Assembly: GCA_964493075.1 (NCBI GenBank)
Contig: CAZBNU010000158.1
Location: 1-9,805, forward strand
Direction: 5' to 3'
Source of the DNA: SLFT01 sp964493075
GTDB lineage: Bacteria; Hydrogenedentota; Hydrogenedentia; Hydrogenedentales; CAITNO01
Length of the DNA: 9,805 bases
Both the position numbers and the translations under genes were made by a program. A model generated the notes under the pieces. It did not search any database and was not told the DNA's origin. It saw nothing but the letters and a program-made list of their open reading frames with translations. Positions within the stretch are counted from its first letter, which is position 1. Each line of letters begins with the position of its first letter. Below, piece after piece: positions 8,313 to 9,805 of the stretch.

Positions 8313-8370
8313 ATAAATTGACACAAGGAGGTTGAGCAGTAGCTTATGGGCTATTGCAGCAGTGACGTTT

Positions 8371-8733
8371 TTATCTACTGCAGCAGCAGGCGTTCGGATT
8401 CAGAATGGTGCAGGTGAATTCAAAGGGTTCGTCGTTGGGATTGGAGAACTGGTGCTTTTCGTTTGGGGCGACGAAGACGCTCTGTCCGAGCGATAACACA
8501 TGGGATTCCCCGGCTTCATCCGTTACCACCCCCTTGCCGGATACTACGCGCACCACATGTTCGAAGTCATGGGTGTGATAGGGCGTATGCCCGCCCGGCG
8601 CAATACGAAACAGCCGCATAATCATATTCGTCGATCCATCCTCCGGCCCGACAGGAATACACATGGAAACCGCTTCCGCATCTTCCATATTCACCGCAAC
8701 AAACTCCATCGCTCCATCATGCTTGATAATCAT
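8371..8733 (-). CDS. Small single-domain cupin with four-histidine metal site (TM1459-like)
   Basis: 120 residues, start ATG at 8733 with GAGGAG 8 nt upstream, stop TAA. The cupin motifs are clear: PGGHTPYHTHDFEH-x6-G gives His53, His55 and His59 (His in the position usually held by Glu), and PNEKHQFSN gives His94. Four-His Mn/Fe cupins of this shape include Thermotoga maritima TM1459, which the MRLF...PGG...H-x-H-x2-EH and VxPNExHxFxN segments closely resemble. There is no signal peptide, so it is cytoplasmic. The reaction is not predictable: dioxygenase- or isomerase-like, possibly acting on an unsaturated uronate given the lyase 61 bp upstream. The tail ends NPNACCCSR; the three consecutive cysteines are unusual. 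Probably co-transcribed with the lyase gene. Confidence 0.9.
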   Translation of the reverse strand: MIIKHDGAMEFVAVNMEDAEAVSMCIPVGPEDGSTNMIMRLFRIAPGGHTPYHTHDFEHVVRVVSGKGVVTDEAGESHVLSLGQSVFVAPNEKHQFSNPNDEPFEFTCTILNPNACCCSR

Positions 8734-8741
8734 GGTTTATG

Positions 8742-8747
8742 CTCCTC
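8742..8747 (-). promoter_or_regulatory. Ribosome binding site of the cupin gene
   Basis: GAGGAG on the minus strand with 8 nt before the ATG at 8733. Independent initiation of the second gene of the pair. Confidence 0.75.
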
Positions 8748-8778
8748 GTTTCGTGTTTCGTTTACTACAGAGAGAAAC

Positions 8779-8790
8779 AGCATTAATGCT
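8779..8790. promoter_or_regulatory. 12-bp perfect palindrome between lyase and cupin
   Basis: AGCATTAATGCT reads identically on both strands and lies 4 bp past the lyase stop codon and 45 bp ahead of the cupin start. It could be an operator half-site pair or the foot of a weak hairpin. A palindrome this long occurs a few times per 10 kb by chance, so location is the main argument. Confidence 0.3.
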
Positions 8791-8794
8791 CATT

Positions 8795-9805
8795 TCAAAG
8801 ATCAGGTGTCAGGTCTGCTGGCAAGTCGGCAAACATGAGGGTGCTCCACGGAAGACCGGATAGGCCCATGTTTTCAGGACGGGTTTTACTCAGCGCCTCC
8901 CGCGACCAGGGCATGTCCATACCCATGCGACGGTGGTAGTGGTTGATGATTTTTTCGTACATGGGGCGAAGTTTGCCTCGGGCCTTCTCTGAAATAACCT
9001 CGTGGATGTCTCGCTTGTTGTAGGGAACATAGCGTTCGAAAGGCACCTCGTGACCCAGGTTATACTTGGCGGTGTATTCAAACCCCTTGGCGAGCCGGTT
9101 GTCATACTCGCTGTAGAGGTCAACGCCCTGTTTCCAGGCAATCTCGCAGGCGTTGACCAGGTATTCAAGCCCCATCTGGGTGTGTGCCTGGTCCCGTCCG
9201 CTTTCCTGGCATTGCCCGAAAGCATTAAAGTAGTGGTTGATGGCGCCGTTGCCTTCCCCGTTCCGGGTATACTTCACAGCACGTTCGAACATGGCGCTAT
9301 CATCAAGGAATACGCCCATAGCCATCATGGTTTGTTGCATGGAAGCATCCCAGTTGCCGTTGGCGGCAGGAAAGAAATCCTGGATAATCGGATAGAATAT
9401 GGTGCGTAACATGGACTCGAATTGCGCCTGCTCCTTCTCAGCCCATTCGTCCCAGGTATGCTTCAACAACTCTGCGGCATTGCAGTATTGAATACCGGCC
9501 ATACCTACCAGCAGTCTTGTGTCATGATGACTGATCTTTTCCAGGGTGGACGACCATGCATACAGAATAGTCGCTGCTTTTTTGGCGTAGGCTACGTTAT
9601 CGGTCATCACCCATTGGAGTGCCTGGGTATAGGCCGCCGCGCCACCACGCATGAAATCATCACCACCAATGTTTGGCTTGTTATAAGGGCCGCGTTGAAC
9701 ATGCGCGCGAGGTTCGGGTTCCCAATCCAGTTTTGCGTAAGGTGATTCCTGCAATTGCTTGAAGGCATCTGACCAGGGCTGTTCCCCCGCCTGAATTTTG
9801 GATTT
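8795..9805 (-). CDS. Alginate-lyase-family polysaccharide lyase, 5' end missing
   Basis: 336 residues are visible and the frame stays open to the right edge. The first possible internal start, a TTG at 9754, is spurious because the preceding codons read KIQAGEQPWSDAFKQLQESP, typical family sequence. Conserved blocks: PW-x2-A near the start; an alpha-helical toroid with ILYAWSSTLEKI; NGNWDASMQQTMMAMGVFLDD (9304-9366); GQCQESGRDQAHTQMGLEYL (9160-9219); DLYSEYDNRLAKGFEYTAKYNLG. The Asn-Trp of NGNWD and the Arg/His of ESGRDQAHT are the likely catalytic or substrate-contact residues, by analogy with alginate-lyase (PF05426) toroids, which cleave uronate polysaccharides by beta-elimination. Exact lyase family and substrate (alginate, glucuronan or other) cannot be decided. 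Export is expected but the signal peptide is off-window. The C-terminus is complete (TGA at 8797-8795). Confidence 0.88.
   Translation of the reverse strand, partial: KSKIQAGEQPWSDAFKQLQESPYAKLDWEPEPRAHVQRGPYNKPNIGGDDFMRGGAAAYTQALQWVMTDNVAYAKKAATILYAWSSTLEKISHHDTRLLVGMAGIQYCNAAELLKHTWDEWAEKEQAQFESMLRTIFYPIIQDFFPAANGNWDASMQQTMMAMGVFLDDSAMFERAVKYTRNGEGNGAINHYFNAFGQCQESGRDQAHTQMGLEYLVNACEIAWKQGVDLYSEYDNRLAKGFEYTAKYNLGHEVPFERYVPYNKRDIHEVISEKARGKLRPMYEKIINHYHRRMGMDMPWSREALSKTRPENMGLSGLPWSTLMFADLPADLTPDL

Noticed and set aside
8351..8389. Similar strings CTATTGCAGCAGTG and CTACTGCAGCAGCAG around the cupin stop
   Set aside because: Short imperfect direct repeats built on CAG triplets; no site duplication, element or stable hairpin can be supported.
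8318..8416. Plus-strand TTGACA (8318-8323) and AAGGAGG (8325-8331) followed by an ATG at 8345 and a 23-codon frame
   Set aside because: The -35-like and Shine-Dalgarno-like strings overlap functionally (a promoter would start transcription after the AAGGAGG), the spacing to the ATG is 13 nt, and the tiny frame is antisense to the cupin 3' end.

Overview
The window is bacterial DNA whose genes all lie on the minus strand. From right to left (5' to 3' in gene order) they are the 3' part of an alginate-lyase-like secreted carbohydrate enzyme (8795 to the right edge), a small four-histidine cupin (8371-8733), and one enormous secreted modular protein that starts at 8090 and is still open at base 1. 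No rRNA, tRNA, CRISPR array, transposase or phage gene was seen.

A run of exactly 100 N (1380-1479) cuts the giant gene. The frame open across 1480-8090 hits a stop at 1326 if read straight through the N's. A different frame, open without a stop from 1379 to 1, continues the same beta-propeller repeat. The simplest reading is one gene whose true gap length leaves remainder 2 on division by 3. I therefore annotate two segments of one probable gene: about 2203 residues before the gap and 459 after it, with the C-terminus beyond the window.

Module order of the giant protein: signal peptide; trypsin-like (S1 family) serine protease with an intact His/Asp/Ser triad; one or two Ig-like beta domains; an alpha/alpha-toroid of the squalene-cyclase/prenyltransferase fold with a QW-type motif; a beta domain; a Gly-Glu linker; a CC-W-C cysteine motif; a second Gly-Glu linker; a PASTA domain; three tandem ~140-residue lectin/MAM-like beta modules; a long beta-propeller with at least 11 repeat motifs, interrupted by the gap; a Gly-Glu linker; a degenerate and then a good PASTA domain; a Gly-Glu linker; a PKD domain; and a 21-bp-periodic Gly-Glu linker array at the left edge. 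Substrate and role are unknown. The architecture fits a cell-surface or exported adhesion/processing protein.

The lyase and cupin are 61 bp apart, in the same orientation, and probably form an operon tied to uronate-polysaccharide breakdown. The giant gene follows after 280 bp holding a candidate promoter and two small dyads, and it has its own ribosome binding site. The EGEGE/PVEGEGE linkers, the giant mosaic secreted protein and the PASTA/PKD/propeller mix are characteristic of Candidatus Hydrogenedentota and related Planctomycetota/Lentisphaerota-type environmental bacteria. That placement is an inference from style, not from a marker gene, and the fixed-length N gap suggests a metagenome-assembled scaffold.
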